A DNA stretch of 64,000 bases from the NCBI RefSeq assembly GCF_050313795.1, contig NZ_JBNPMC010000016.1, positions 1-64,000 of the forward strand, given 5' to 3'. The notes beneath the pieces were generated by a model that did no database searches, was not told where the DNA came from, and saw nothing but the letters and a program-made list of their open reading frames with translations. A program made the position numbers and the translations under genes. Positions 25,142-32,746 of the stretch are shown in pieces. Each line of letters starts with the position of its first letter. Position 1 is the first letter of the stretch. The DNA comes from CAMBRQ01 sp945870325 (lineage in GTDB: Bacteria > Bacillota > Clostridia > Lachnospirales > Lachnospiraceae).

Positions 25142-25456
25142 ATGGGATTTTCAATCGGTATGGAAGAGGAAAAGCTTCAGGAGCAAGCAATTCGGGGAGT
25201 GCCACATAAGGTTGCAGCAGACTGCTGGTTTACCAGCACCGGTAAAATGATCCCCAGAATGATAAAATATGAGGATACTGAGGGAGCCAGGCATTTACTG
25301 AAAGATATTGAAGTGCTAAAATCTGATAAGAAGCATTATGCGGGTATTCTGATGTATCGATATGACTGCAGAGCAGTTGTGAATAATCGGATGCAGAACT
25401 TTATCCTATGTTACCATCCGGAAAATAATACGTGGGATATGATATTCCCGGAATAG
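25142..25456 (+). CDS. small conserved partner of the Y-family polymerase
   Basis: A 104-residue soluble protein, mainly beta-strand near the C terminus (HYAGILMYRYDCRAVVNNRMQNFILCYHP). ATG 25142 follows TAGGAGGTG that overlaps the polymerase stop, so the two are translated together. I recognise the gene pair from Lachnospiraceae elements but know no function for it; control or support of the polymerase is inference. Confidence 0.6.
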   Translation: MGFSIGMEEEKLQEQAIRGVPHKVAADCWFTSTGKMIPRMIKYEDTEGARHLLKDIEVLKSDKKHYAGILMYRYDCRAVVNNRMQNFILCYHPENNTWDMIFPE

Positions 25457-25471
25457 AAAGGAGTACAAAAG

Positions 25472-26020
25472 ATGAATCCATTTATAGATTGCCCTGTGTA
25501 TGAAACAGAGCATTTTATTATAAGAAAACTTAAGCGAGAAGATGCAGAGGCATTATTTTCCTGCTATTCAGATTCGGATGCGGCAAGATTTTTCAATGGA
25601 GATTGCTGTGGGGATGATTTTTATTATACAGATTTGGAAAAATTCAAAGAATGTGTAGAATTCTGGCTGGAGCGGTATGAAGTACAGGATTTTGTACGCT
25701 GGAGCATCCTTGACAAAGAAACCAATTATCTGATAGGAACAATAGAGATTTGTCCTTCTTTAAAATATGCAGTAGATGGGAAACGTATGGGGATTTTGAG
25801 AATAGATTTAAAATCTGACTACGAAAGACAGGAAGTGTTAAACGAACTTATGAGTATCCTAATTGAACATGCTTATGATGATTTTCAGGTTTCATCGTTG
25901 CTCATGAAAATTCAAAAGGATGCTGAAGAAAGGAAGACGTTGGTTAAAACATATCAGTTTGTTACAGCGAAAGATGAATGTAATATTTCTTTTGAGGATT
26001 ACTATATCAGGTACAAATAA
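25472..26020 (+). CDS. GNAT-family N-acetyltransferase
   Basis: A 182-residue protein with a RimJ/RimL-type start (TEHFIIRKLKREDAEALFSC) and a strand NYLIGTIEICP. The acetyl-CoA region (DLKSDYERQEVLNELMSILIEHAY) is present but lacks a clear Q/RxxGxG/A loop, which reads DYERQE here. The ending is short, so activity is uncertain. It lies 15 bp after the previous gene with AAAGGAG before the ATG. The substrate is unknown. Confidence 0.7.
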   Translation: MNPFIDCPVYETEHFIIRKLKREDAEALFSCYSDSDAARFFNGDCCGDDFYYTDLEKFKECVEFWLERYEVQDFVRWSILDKETNYLIGTIEICPSLKYAVDGKRMGILRIDLKSDYERQEVLNELMSILIEHAYDDFQVSSLLMKIQKDAEERKTLVKTYQFVTAKDECNISFEDYYIRYK

Positions 26021-26197
26021 AAAGAGCCGTCCGGATAGGCGACTTGTATACTGTAGATTTGATTCGAGTTCAATATAGAGATGAAGTGCTTTGGAGCAAT
26101 ATTGTTCAAGAAGTAATCACCAAGGCATAAGAAAAATTACATTCATTTTTAGAAATTGATTTGGAAAAAGGTATAAAAAAGTTAAGAAAAAGTATCA

Positions 26198-26761
26198 TTA
26201 GCTTTTTGTTATACTTTTTGTCAATATACTGAGTTGTTCTTCAATGATCTGCACCAATTCATCAGCACTTTCTTTTCTTCCGCCTTTGAGCCAGACGGTT
26301 AGTATACTGATGGTAAATCCGGTACGGATAGCAATAAAATAATTGCCGTGTTTCATATTAATTCCAGGAAGTTCTCCAAAGCGCTGTTGCAAAATATCAG
26401 CATTTTTCATATGACAGGCATAGATAATGTCCTGTCTGCCTATTTGCATCAACAGTTCTAATATGTCACTATGATTTACCCAATAGTCAAAATAGTGTCT
26501 GGCAAGATCAAGTTCTCCCTGAAACAGCTTCGGGTGATAGCTTCCTAAAACTTCATAAAAACAAGTATCGCATTTCCAATACAGCACATCGGAAATATTG
26601 TCAAATGCCCGATAGAACGTTGTTCTCGCTACTCCGGAAACCTTTTGCAAATCACTCACCGTGATCTGGTCAAAAGGTTTTTTCTTTATACATTCCAACA
26701 GTCCTTTATAAATAAGTTCGGATGATTGAACGGCTCGCTTATCTTTACTGATATGATACAT
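26198..26761 (-). CDS. TetR/AcrR-family repressor
   Basis: A 187-residue regulator. The N-terminal helix-turn-helix reads KKPFDQITVSDLQKVSGVARTT followed by FYRAFDNI, a DhaS/YbiH-like TetR pattern. The remaining helices would bind a small ligand. It faces the HXXEE/hydrolase genes across a 125-bp gap with two ACAATTGTATC sites, which are its probable operators. Confidence 0.85.
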   Translation of the reverse strand: MYHISKDKRAVQSSELIYKGLLECIKKKPFDQITVSDLQKVSGVARTTFYRAFDNISDVLYWKCDTCFYEVLGSYHPKLFQGELDLARHYFDYWVNHSDILELLMQIGRQDIIYACHMKNADILQQRFGELPGINMKHGNYFIAIRTGFTISILTVWLKGGRKESADELVQIIEEQLSILTKSITKS

Positions 26762-26818
26762 ATGCTTCCTCCGCTTTTTCGCTACAAGTTTTGGGTTGTG
26801 TGTAGCACTTGGTTTGAA

Positions 26819-26857
26819 ACAATTGTATCACAGATTTATTTCCGCTACAATTGTATC
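26819..26857. promoter_or_regulatory. two ACAATTGTATC sites, probable TetR operators
   Basis: ACAATTGTATC occurs at 26819-26829 and 26847-26857; each contains the palindrome ACAATTGT. They lie in the divergent gap between the TetR gene and the HXXEE gene, where the regulator could control both directions. Confidence 0.55.
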
Positions 26858-26886
26858 GTAAATAAAATTAAAAAGGAGCGACGGGT

Positions 26887-27606
26887 ATGGAAGCAATTAT
26901 ACAAGGGTGGTTATCTATATGGCTGTATGTGATGGGAGCGATTGGTGTTATATTAAGCTATCTGATTTATAAAAACAGGAAAACCTGGTCGATACTCAAT
27001 ATTCTCTGTACATTGGCGGTCATTGTACTGATATTGCACGTAATTGAGGAATGGGTATTACCGGGAGGACTGCACTATTCCTATAACATCAATCACGGTT
27101 CTTTGCTTCTAAGCAAATATCCGATGAACCGATTGACCGATATGATTACCAACTTCGGTGCAGTTGTCATTGGCTGTGTTGTACTCAGGGTATGGGGATT
27201 TAAAAAGCCTGCAGGAATTGCAATCATGCTATTCTCTGCGATGGAAGTGGTGATGCACATCGGTATTGGAATCCAGGATATGCAGATTTTTAGCAAATAT
27301 GGAATGAGTACCATTTATTCGCCAGGGCTTATTACTTCGCTGTTTGGTTTCCTTCCTGTCTGTATTGGCCTTGCCATTCATCTGTTTAAGAAAAAAGAGA
27401 ATCGGCCAAAGCTTACACAATGGATTATTGCGATTGTTGCAACGGGGGCACTTGGATTTTTGTTAATCAATCTGCCTGAAGCGATACTCAGCAGTGAAAA
27501 CACTCCTTACGAATTTACCGATCGTGGTTACTATGAGAAGTATGGAGAACAATACGAACAGGACAATGGATACGAATATTTTGTACCGGAAGCGGAGGAA
27601 CAGTAA
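26887..27606 (+). CDS. HXXEE-domain membrane protein
   Basis: A 239-residue protein with about six membrane helices. The signature HVIEEW (His51, Glu54, Glu55) at the end of helix 2, followed by PGGLHYSYN, identifies the HXXEE family. Later parts are ERLTDMITNFG-like (NRLTDMITNFGAVVIG) and a helix with EVVMHIGIGIQDM. Function is unknown; the charged His/Glu residues in the membrane suggest a metal site or an enzyme. The stop is followed at once by the hydrolase ATG. It is a paralogue of the gene at 29506. Confidence 0.85.
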   Translation: MEAIIQGWLSIWLYVMGAIGVILSYLIYKNRKTWSILNILCTLAVIVLILHVIEEWVLPGGLHYSYNINHGSLLLSKYPMNRLTDMITNFGAVVIGCVVLRVWGFKKPAGIAIMLFSAMEVVMHIGIGIQDMQIFSKYGMSTIYSPGLITSLFGFLPVCIGLAIHLFKKKENRPKLTQWIIAIVATGALGFLLINLPEAILSSENTPYEFTDRGYYEKYGEQYEQDNGYEYFVPEAEEQ

Positions 27607-29457
27607 ATGAAGAACAATACGATGATTTTACAAGATAAAAATGGAAAAGAAATGACTGTAGCAGTACGAGGTGCATTGCCGGTGGATTCTCCCTGTGCTC
27701 GCTATACAGGCTTCAAGCAGGAAACTCTTCTTCTGAAAAAGGGGACAATTCGCTTGAAAGGATATATGCCTCTGCCTTGTGACATTATTTTAGAACGAGA
27801 TGTACCAATAACCTTGCGGGATGGTGTAACAATTTATACGGATATTTTCCGTCCGAATGATGATGAACCACATCCGGCTATTATGGCTATGAGTCCATAT
27901 GGAAAAGAAATCGGTTCCCAATGGCTGGACGATACACCGAATCATGCCGGCATTCCTATGGATGCTACATCGGGTCTGCAAAAGTTTGAAGGTCCTGATC
28001 CTGCTTATTGGTGTAATCACGGTTATGCAATCATTAATCCTGATGTGCGTGGAGCGTACAATTCAGAAGGCATTATCCTCTTTTTTGGTAGTGACTATGG
28101 CAGGGATGGCGCGGATATTATTGAGTGGGCGGCAAGTAGGCAGTGGTGCAATGGGAAAATCGGTATGAGCGGAAATTCATGGCTTGCTATTTCCCAGTGG
28201 TTTGTTGCCGCACAAAAGCCGAAGCACCTTGCAGCGATTGCTCCATGGGAAGGTTTATCTGACTGCTATCGGGAGATTGCCACACGTGGAGGTGTGATGA
28301 TGCCGGAGTTTGTCAAGATGCTGTCTGACTCCTTTGCTTCTACGGAAAACGGTGGTATTGAAGATGTTATTGCCATGATGAATAAGCAGCCCACAATATG
28401 CAGTTGGTGGGAGGACAAAGAAGCTGATCTGGAAGCAATTGATATACCGGCCTACATTGTAGCCAGCTATACCAATCCTATCCACACCTACGGAACACTG
28501 GAGGGCTACCGCCGGATTTCTTCAAAAGATAAATGGCTGCGCATCCACAATACAGGTGAATGGGATGATTATTATCACAAAGGGCATACCGAAGAACTGC
28601 GATACTTTTTTGACCGTTATCTGAAAGGTGAAGATAATGGCTGGGAGAACACTCCGAAAGTACGTGTCAGCGTTCTCAATCCCGGTGGTAAGGACATTGT
28701 TGACCGTGAGGAGGAAGATTTTCCTATTCCCCGTACCAGATATAAGAGGCTGTACCTTGACGCCGGAGAAAATGCTCTAAGAGAATGTCCGGTTTCATTA
28801 GAAAGTTATGTAGGGTATAATTCAGACCGTAAAAGAAGTGGTGTCAGCTTTAGTATGAAGATGTCGGAAGACACAGAGCTTACCGGTTATATGAAGCTGC
28901 GGCTGTGGGTTTCTGCTCTTGACCATGATGATATGGATTTGTGCGTAATGCTGGAAAAACGCCGTCCGAACGGACTGAAATATAAATACTCCTTAGGTCC
29001 GGGCATGGATACATCGGCAAAAGGTTATATTCGTGTCTCTCTGCGTGAACTCGACCAAGAAAAGAGTACAGAGGAAAATCCAAGACAGTCCATGAAACAG
29101 GAACAAAAGCTGAAAAGTGGCGAAATCGTCCCTGTGGATATACTGATATGGCCAATGGGATTGAAATTCAAAAAGGGGGATATTTTGCGTATTACTGTTT
29201 CTCCATATAAGACACAGAAAATGTGGACAGGACCATTCAAGCTGAAAATGGCAAAAATAACGATTCCGAAAGAGGGATACACTTATTTTCCGGATGATAA
29301 ACCTGAAATGTATACGATTGGAGGCTCGGAGATGTTCGCCGGTTCAAAGGTAGACACCGCCAATATGCCGAAAGACCATAATAAAGGCAGGCACCGCATA
29401 TACACCGGGGGAAAGTACGATAGTTTCCTGTATGTGCCGATTATCCCTGAAAACTGA
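27607..29457 (+). CDS. CocE/NonD-family serine hydrolase
   Basis: A 616-residue alpha/beta hydrolase of the CocE/X-Pro dipeptidyl-peptidase S15 type. The start of the catalytic domain is LRDGVTIYTDIFRP. The nucleophile elbow is GMSGNSW, with Ser188 likely. An Asp is expected in the region near 28.5 kb and a His in YYHKGHTEE. A C-terminal jelly-roll domain follows (TGYMKLRLWVSALDHDDMDL, ending in the GEIVPVDI/ITVSPY region). It has no signal peptide. Members split esters, peptides or acylated drugs. It lies directly between two HXXEE membrane proteins under TetR control, so it may process a compound moved or modified by them. Confidence 0.88.
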   Translation: MKNNTMILQDKNGKEMTVAVRGALPVDSPCARYTGFKQETLLLKKGTIRLKGYMPLPCDIILERDVPITLRDGVTIYTDIFRPNDDEPHPAIMAMSPYGKEIGSQWLDDTPNHAGIPMDATSGLQKFEGPDPAYWCNHGYAIINPDVRGAYNSEGIILFFGSDYGRDGADIIEWAASRQWCNGKIGMSGNSWLAISQWFVAAQKPKHLAAIAPWEGLSDCYREIATRGGVMMPEFVKMLSDSFASTENGGIEDVIAMMNKQPTICSWWEDKEADLEAIDIPAYIVASYTNPIHTYGTLEGYRRISSKDKWLRIHNTGEWDDYYHKGHTEELRYFFDRYLKGEDNGWENTPKVRVSVLNPGGKDIVDREEEDFPIPRTRYKRLYLDAGENALRECPVSLESYVGYNSDRKRSGVSFSMKMSEDTELTGYMKLRLWVSALDHDDMDLCVMLEKRRPNGLKYKYSLGPGMDTSAKGYIRVSLRELDQEKSTEENPRQSMKQEQKLKSGEIVPVDILIWPMGLKFKKGDILRITVSPYKTQKMWTGPFKLKMAKITIPKEGYTYFPDDKPEMYTIGGSEMFAGSKVDTANMPKDHNKGRHRIYTGGKYDSFLYVPIIPEN

Positions 29458-29505
29458 TAAAACATTTCTTATCGGATGTATTTTACTTATTAAGGAGTTT
29501 TGCTT

Positions 29506-30192
29506 ATGTGGCTTTGGTTTGTTGAAAAAGGATGGCTGTATTGTATGCTGATCATGGGCATTATATTGACAGTACAGTTAATCGTACATTGGAAAGATTG
29601 GAATATACTCAGAAAGCTGGCGGCTTTTACTGTCATTGTTCTTGTATTCCATGTCTGGGAAGAGTGGGTCATTCCAGGCGGATTCCATTATTATTACAAT
29701 CTTTCTTCGGATGCTATTTTGCGAGATCGGTATCCCATGAATGAACTTACAGACATGATTACCAACTTTGGTGGGGCATTGATTTGGTTTATTCTTGTAC
29801 AGACGAACAAGTATGAGAGAAAAATGAGTTTTGCTGTGATGTTATTCGGGTATGCAGAAGTAATCATTCATTTGTTGGGAGCAACTTCTTCCCGAACAAT
29901 GCTGTTGGAAAACGGCATTTACTCTCCGTTTTATGGTCCGGGAATGCTTACTGCTCTTATTTGTTGGCTTCCTCTTGCCATCTCATATACTGTGTATTTT
30001 GTAAAGACTCATGTTAAAAAGTGGGATGTGATTGGAGGTGTAACAGTTCTTGTGGTATTAAGTATGCTTTTAATTACAATGCCGGAAAGTCTTCTGAAAA
30101 ATGAAGATACTCCTTATGTGTATGACAATGCCGGATGGTATGAACAGTGGATAGATGATAGTGGTGAGATTATCAATCGAGGGAAGAAGTAA
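29506..30192 (+). CDS. HXXEE-domain membrane protein, second copy
   Basis: A 228-residue membrane protein of the same family as the product at 26887: FHVWEEW (His49, Glu52, Glu53), PGGFHYYYN, NELTDMITNFGG, and a similar C-terminal tail beginning MPESLLKNEDTPY, which matches LPEAILSSENTPY in the first copy. ATG 29506 follows AAGGAG. Duplicate copies flanking the hydrolase suggest a two-subunit membrane partner. Confidence 0.85.
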   Translation: MWLWFVEKGWLYCMLIMGIILTVQLIVHWKDWNILRKLAAFTVIVLVFHVWEEWVIPGGFHYYYNLSSDAILRDRYPMNELTDMITNFGGALIWFILVQTNKYERKMSFAVMLFGYAEVIIHLLGATSSRTMLLENGIYSPFYGPGMLTALICWLPLAISYTVYFVKTHVKKWDVIGGVTVLVVLSMLLITMPESLLKNEDTPYVYDNAGWYEQWIDDSGEIINRGKK

Positions 30193-30339
30193 GAATGGTT
30201 ACAAATGTGATGGTTCTGCAAAGAGCCCGACAGATTCTTGTTTGTATATTTAGAAACATCGTCTTTGGATACTGCTTTTATTTTGTTTGTAAGAGATATT
30301 TATTTTCTATTTGTGATCGTGATTTTATTTAAAATATAT

Positions 30340-30361
30340 GAGCCGTCCAGATGGGCGGCTC
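30340..30361. terminator. terminator between convergent transcripts
   Basis: GAGCCGTCC (30340-30348) pairs with GGGCGGCTC (30353-30361), with A/T-rich flanks. It separates the HXXEE operon from the minus-strand ICE operon. Confidence 0.65.
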
Positions 30362-30390
30362 GTAGTAATTTGATACAGAATATTACAATT

Positions 30391-30660
30391 CTAAGCTTGC
30401 TGTATTTTTCGGATATCATATTGGGGTGCTACCGTAAGATCAAGCTCGGTAATGGACCACTCCAACCAGTCACCGTGAATAACAGCACGGGCACTGTATC
30501 CTGAAATATAAGTATATTCTTTTTCTTCCTCGGTTTGATAAACGTCTTCAAGAACCATCTTATAACTTTTTTCCATTTTCTCATATATTTCCTGATAGTC
30601 AGTGGATATGGACGGATCATTGAGCGAATCCCCATAACTGCATAATACATAAACTTTCAT
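30391..30660 (-). CDS. hypothetical protein, end of the ICE accessory operon
   Basis: An 89-residue soluble protein starting MKVYVLCSYGDSL, with a helical centre (EIYEKMEKSYKMVLEDVYQ) and a beta end. No family recognised. It overlaps the gene upstream by four bases, so translation is coupled. It is the last gene of the minus-strand operon that begins near ssb. Confidence 0.6.
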   Translation of the reverse strand: MKVYVLCSYGDSLNDPSISTDYQEIYEKMEKSYKMVLEDVYQTEEEKEYTYISGYSARAVIHGDWLEWSITELDLTVAPQYDIRKIQQA

Positions 30661-31193
30661 AATGCATCCCTTTCTTCTGTTTTGGGGTAAACCAGGAGCT
30701 TACCTTTTAGGTCCAACTCCCGGTCTATCCAGTGGTCATTTTCATATACTTGTTTCGTGAGTGTATTGTAGATAATTGGTTCCTTTTCGATATCGTCAAG
30801 ATCTGCCACGAGACAGTTTTTCCTGGCAATATAGGGATATAAGGCTGCCTCTACTTTTTCCCGTAGTTCTAAAGCCATCAGATGTATAAGAGTCACATCA
30901 TAGGTCTGTGACATACAGTGGCTGATTTGTTTGATCATTCCTGAATCCTGAATCGTCTGATTGACTACATCTATCTGCTCGTCCATTGACACGTCAGGAT
31001 TGATCAGTAACTGACCGGCTACAATTGATTTGACAAAGGCAGTGGCTGTCTGAGTTACCTGTGCAATTAATTCCTCGTAAGGAACTTTATAATAGGTCTT
31101 CAGGATATCCAAAGGGACATTCTCACGGTTCTGCTTTAGTTTGGAAAGCAGCTTTTCCAGGCTGCTTCCCAGTTCATAAGTAGTCAAGCACAC
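30657..31193 (-). CDS. hypothetical helical protein of the ICE operon
   Basis: A 178-residue protein, mainly alpha-helical in the first 130 residues (LEKLLSKLKQNRENVPLDI, ELIAQVTQTATAFVKSIVAGQ), with a short strand-rich end (NTLTKQVYENDHWIDRELDLKGKLLV). No family recognised. It overlaps both neighbours, which places it in the operon. Function unknown. Confidence 0.6.
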   Translation of the reverse strand: MCLTTYELGSSLEKLLSKLKQNRENVPLDILKTYYKVPYEELIAQVTQTATAFVKSIVAGQLLINPDVSMDEQIDVVNQTIQDSGMIKQISHCMSQTYDVTLIHLMALELREKVEAALYPYIARKNCLVADLDDIEKEPIIYNTLTKQVYENDHWIDRELDLKGKLLVYPKTEERDAL

Positions 31194-31435
31194 ATCACCT
31201 CAGTTTCATTCGGTATGTTTTCATATTTCAGGTTATATTGGGTGTTACGGGTTTCGAAAACAATGTTGTTTCTGGAAACTTCCAGAATACGTTCCACAGC
31301 AGTTGTCATGAAAGTATGTGTCTGAGTAGAAATCCATGCACGTTCCCCGATTCGAAGCGGCAGGAATAAGGTTCCAGTCACGGTAATTGCCTTTTTATCA
31401 ATGTTGCTTATCGGTCTGATATTTGTTCTTTTCAT
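31184..31435 (-). CDS. hypothetical small protein of the ICE operon
   Basis: About 83 residues with a strand-rich pattern (ITVTGTLFLPLRIGERAWIST, ERILEVSRNNIVFET). I chose ATG 31435, which follows AGGAGTG, over an in-frame start at 31498 that overlaps the AbrB gene. It overlaps the next gene by 10 bases. Function unknown. Confidence 0.55.
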   Translation of the reverse strand: MKRTNIRPISNIDKKAITVTGTLFLPLRIGERAWISTQTHTFMTTAVERILEVSRNNIVFETRNTQYNLKYENIPNETEVMCA

Positions 31436-31452
31436 GGTGATCACACTCCTTT

Positions 31453-31965
31453 TTAACAAAATTCTTTCTCTAGTGTTTTTGCCACTAACCTTGCACATCC
31501 CATTTCCATCTCATTAAGTGGTGTTTTGGATAAGACAGCCAGAGCGAGAGGCAGTTCCTTGTCATTGCGGATTGGAAACAGTGCCGCTACGGGTTCCCTG
31601 TGATGGGAAAGCATATAAAGAGGCTGACTTATATCCAGAACCACCTCATTTCCAGAGGCGATATAAGGCTCCAGTCTTTCCGGAAGGGAAGTGCCTTCTG
31701 GAAGATATATCCCTGTTGTTGCAATGACATACTGGGCTGTGCAGATAAAGGCTCCGTGTTTGATTGAACTATAAAGAATGGAAAGAATACTCTGGAGCTT
31801 TATGGTATCCTGATGAGGTTCTCTGCATTTTCGAATTCGGATTTCCTGATTGGATAATTCTACTTCCAGGGGATTCCCATTCTCAAGTTTTAAAAGTCTG
31901 CGCAATTTCGCAGGAATAACAATACGTCCCTGCGAATCTATGGTGCAGATATCTGAGTATTTCAT
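31453..31965 (-). CDS. AbrB/SpoVT-family regulator with C-terminal sensor-like domain
   Basis: A 170-residue DNA-binding protein. The N-terminal swapped-hairpin AbrB domain reads CTIDSQGRIVIPAKLRRLLKLENGNPLEVEL. The C-terminal 110 residues, with EVVLDISQPLYMLSHHREPVAALFPI, look like the GAF-type domain of SpoVT. AAAGGTGAAC precedes ATG 31965. Inside a conjugative element it probably controls element genes; some AbrB proteins also regulate plasmid functions. Confidence 0.85.
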   Translation of the reverse strand: MKYSDICTIDSQGRIVIPAKLRRLLKLENGNPLEVELSNQEIRIRKCREPHQDTIKLQSILSILYSSIKHGAFICTAQYVIATTGIYLPEGTSLPERLEPYIASGNEVVLDISQPLYMLSHHREPVAALFPIRNDKELPLALAVLSKTPLNEMEMGCARLVAKTLEKEFC

Positions 31966-31992
31966 ATGTTCACCTTTCTTTCTAAAAGAAAA

Positions 31993-32012
31993 GAAGCAGC
32001 AAATGCCGCTTC
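31993..32012 (-). terminator. intra-operon terminator
   Basis: The stem GAAGC(A)GC/GC(C)GCTTC spans 31993-32012; on the minus strand it is followed by TTTTCTTTT. It lies between the gene at 32026 and abrB, so it ends or reduces transcription of the ssb-VWA operon. Confidence 0.65.
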
Positions 32013-32025
32013 CTTTCCATAAACT

Positions 32026-32730
32026 TTATGCGTCATAAGGCGATGCCTGTGCCGGGTTTTGATATTGTCCGTTTTGTTGGATTCTTTGAGATTGTTGTTC
32101 TGCATAAGCCCGCTTCCCATTTGAAATAAGGGAAGGTGCCATACAGGATTCCCAGTTGGTAATGTAAGAATCCGTGCGTTTTAGTAACGTATACAGGTCC
32201 ATGTCCGTTAGCTGGATAAAGGCGTTCTTTTCTAAAATAAAACTCCCGGATTTCATATAAGAGCCGCCATTCTGATTTTTGACCTTGATGCCTTTGCCAT
32301 TTACAATCTGAATCCGCCAGGGGCTTTTCATCATCCGCCCGTTCTGGTCATTTACATGCCGGGAAATAGAAAATTGCTGTGCAATGGAGTAGCCCTGGGC
32401 ATCAGGGTTTCCGTATATTTTGCTCAGCGACCATTCAAATTCCTGGAAGCCGGCAGTGATCCTAGTTAAGAAAAACTGGATCTGTTCCGGTGCCAGATTG
32501 AACTGGACGATGATATTTTTATTTCCCGTTCCATTGGAATAATCCTGGATCGTGATTCCAATCAGGGAGTTGACATTATGACCGTTTTCCTGGTACTCAC
32601 CTTTGGCATGTATTTGAGCATAACTGGTCAGTGGTGCATACCTAAGCCTGTCATAAACAGCAATGAGTTTGCGATCCGTTTGTACTTTATAGATCTGCTC
32701 GGAGATCCGTGGTGGTTGATTCTGATTCAT
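32026..32730 (-). CDS. hypothetical ICE protein with Q/N-rich tail
   Basis: A 234-residue soluble protein. The core (about 30-190) alternates strands and helices (GITIQDYSNG, NIIVQFNLAPEQIQFFLTRI, WRIQIVNGKGI). The last 25 residues are Gln/Asn-rich (QQSQRIQQNGQYQNPAQAS), similar in composition to the tail of the SSB protein in the same operon. No family recognised. It follows the VWA gene by 16 bp; a role in DNA processing is guesswork. Confidence 0.6.
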   Translation of the reverse strand: MNQNQPPRISEQIYKVQTDRKLIAVYDRLRYAPLTSYAQIHAKGEYQENGHNVNSLIGITIQDYSNGTGNKNIIVQFNLAPEQIQFFLTRITAGFQEFEWSLSKIYGNPDAQGYSIAQQFSISRHVNDQNGRMMKSPWRIQIVNGKGIKVKNQNGGSYMKSGSFILEKNAFIQLTDMDLYTLLKRTDSYITNWESCMAPSLISNGKRAYAEQQSQRIQQNGQYQNPAQASPYDA

Positions 32731-32746
32731 AGCTTTTCCCTTCTTT

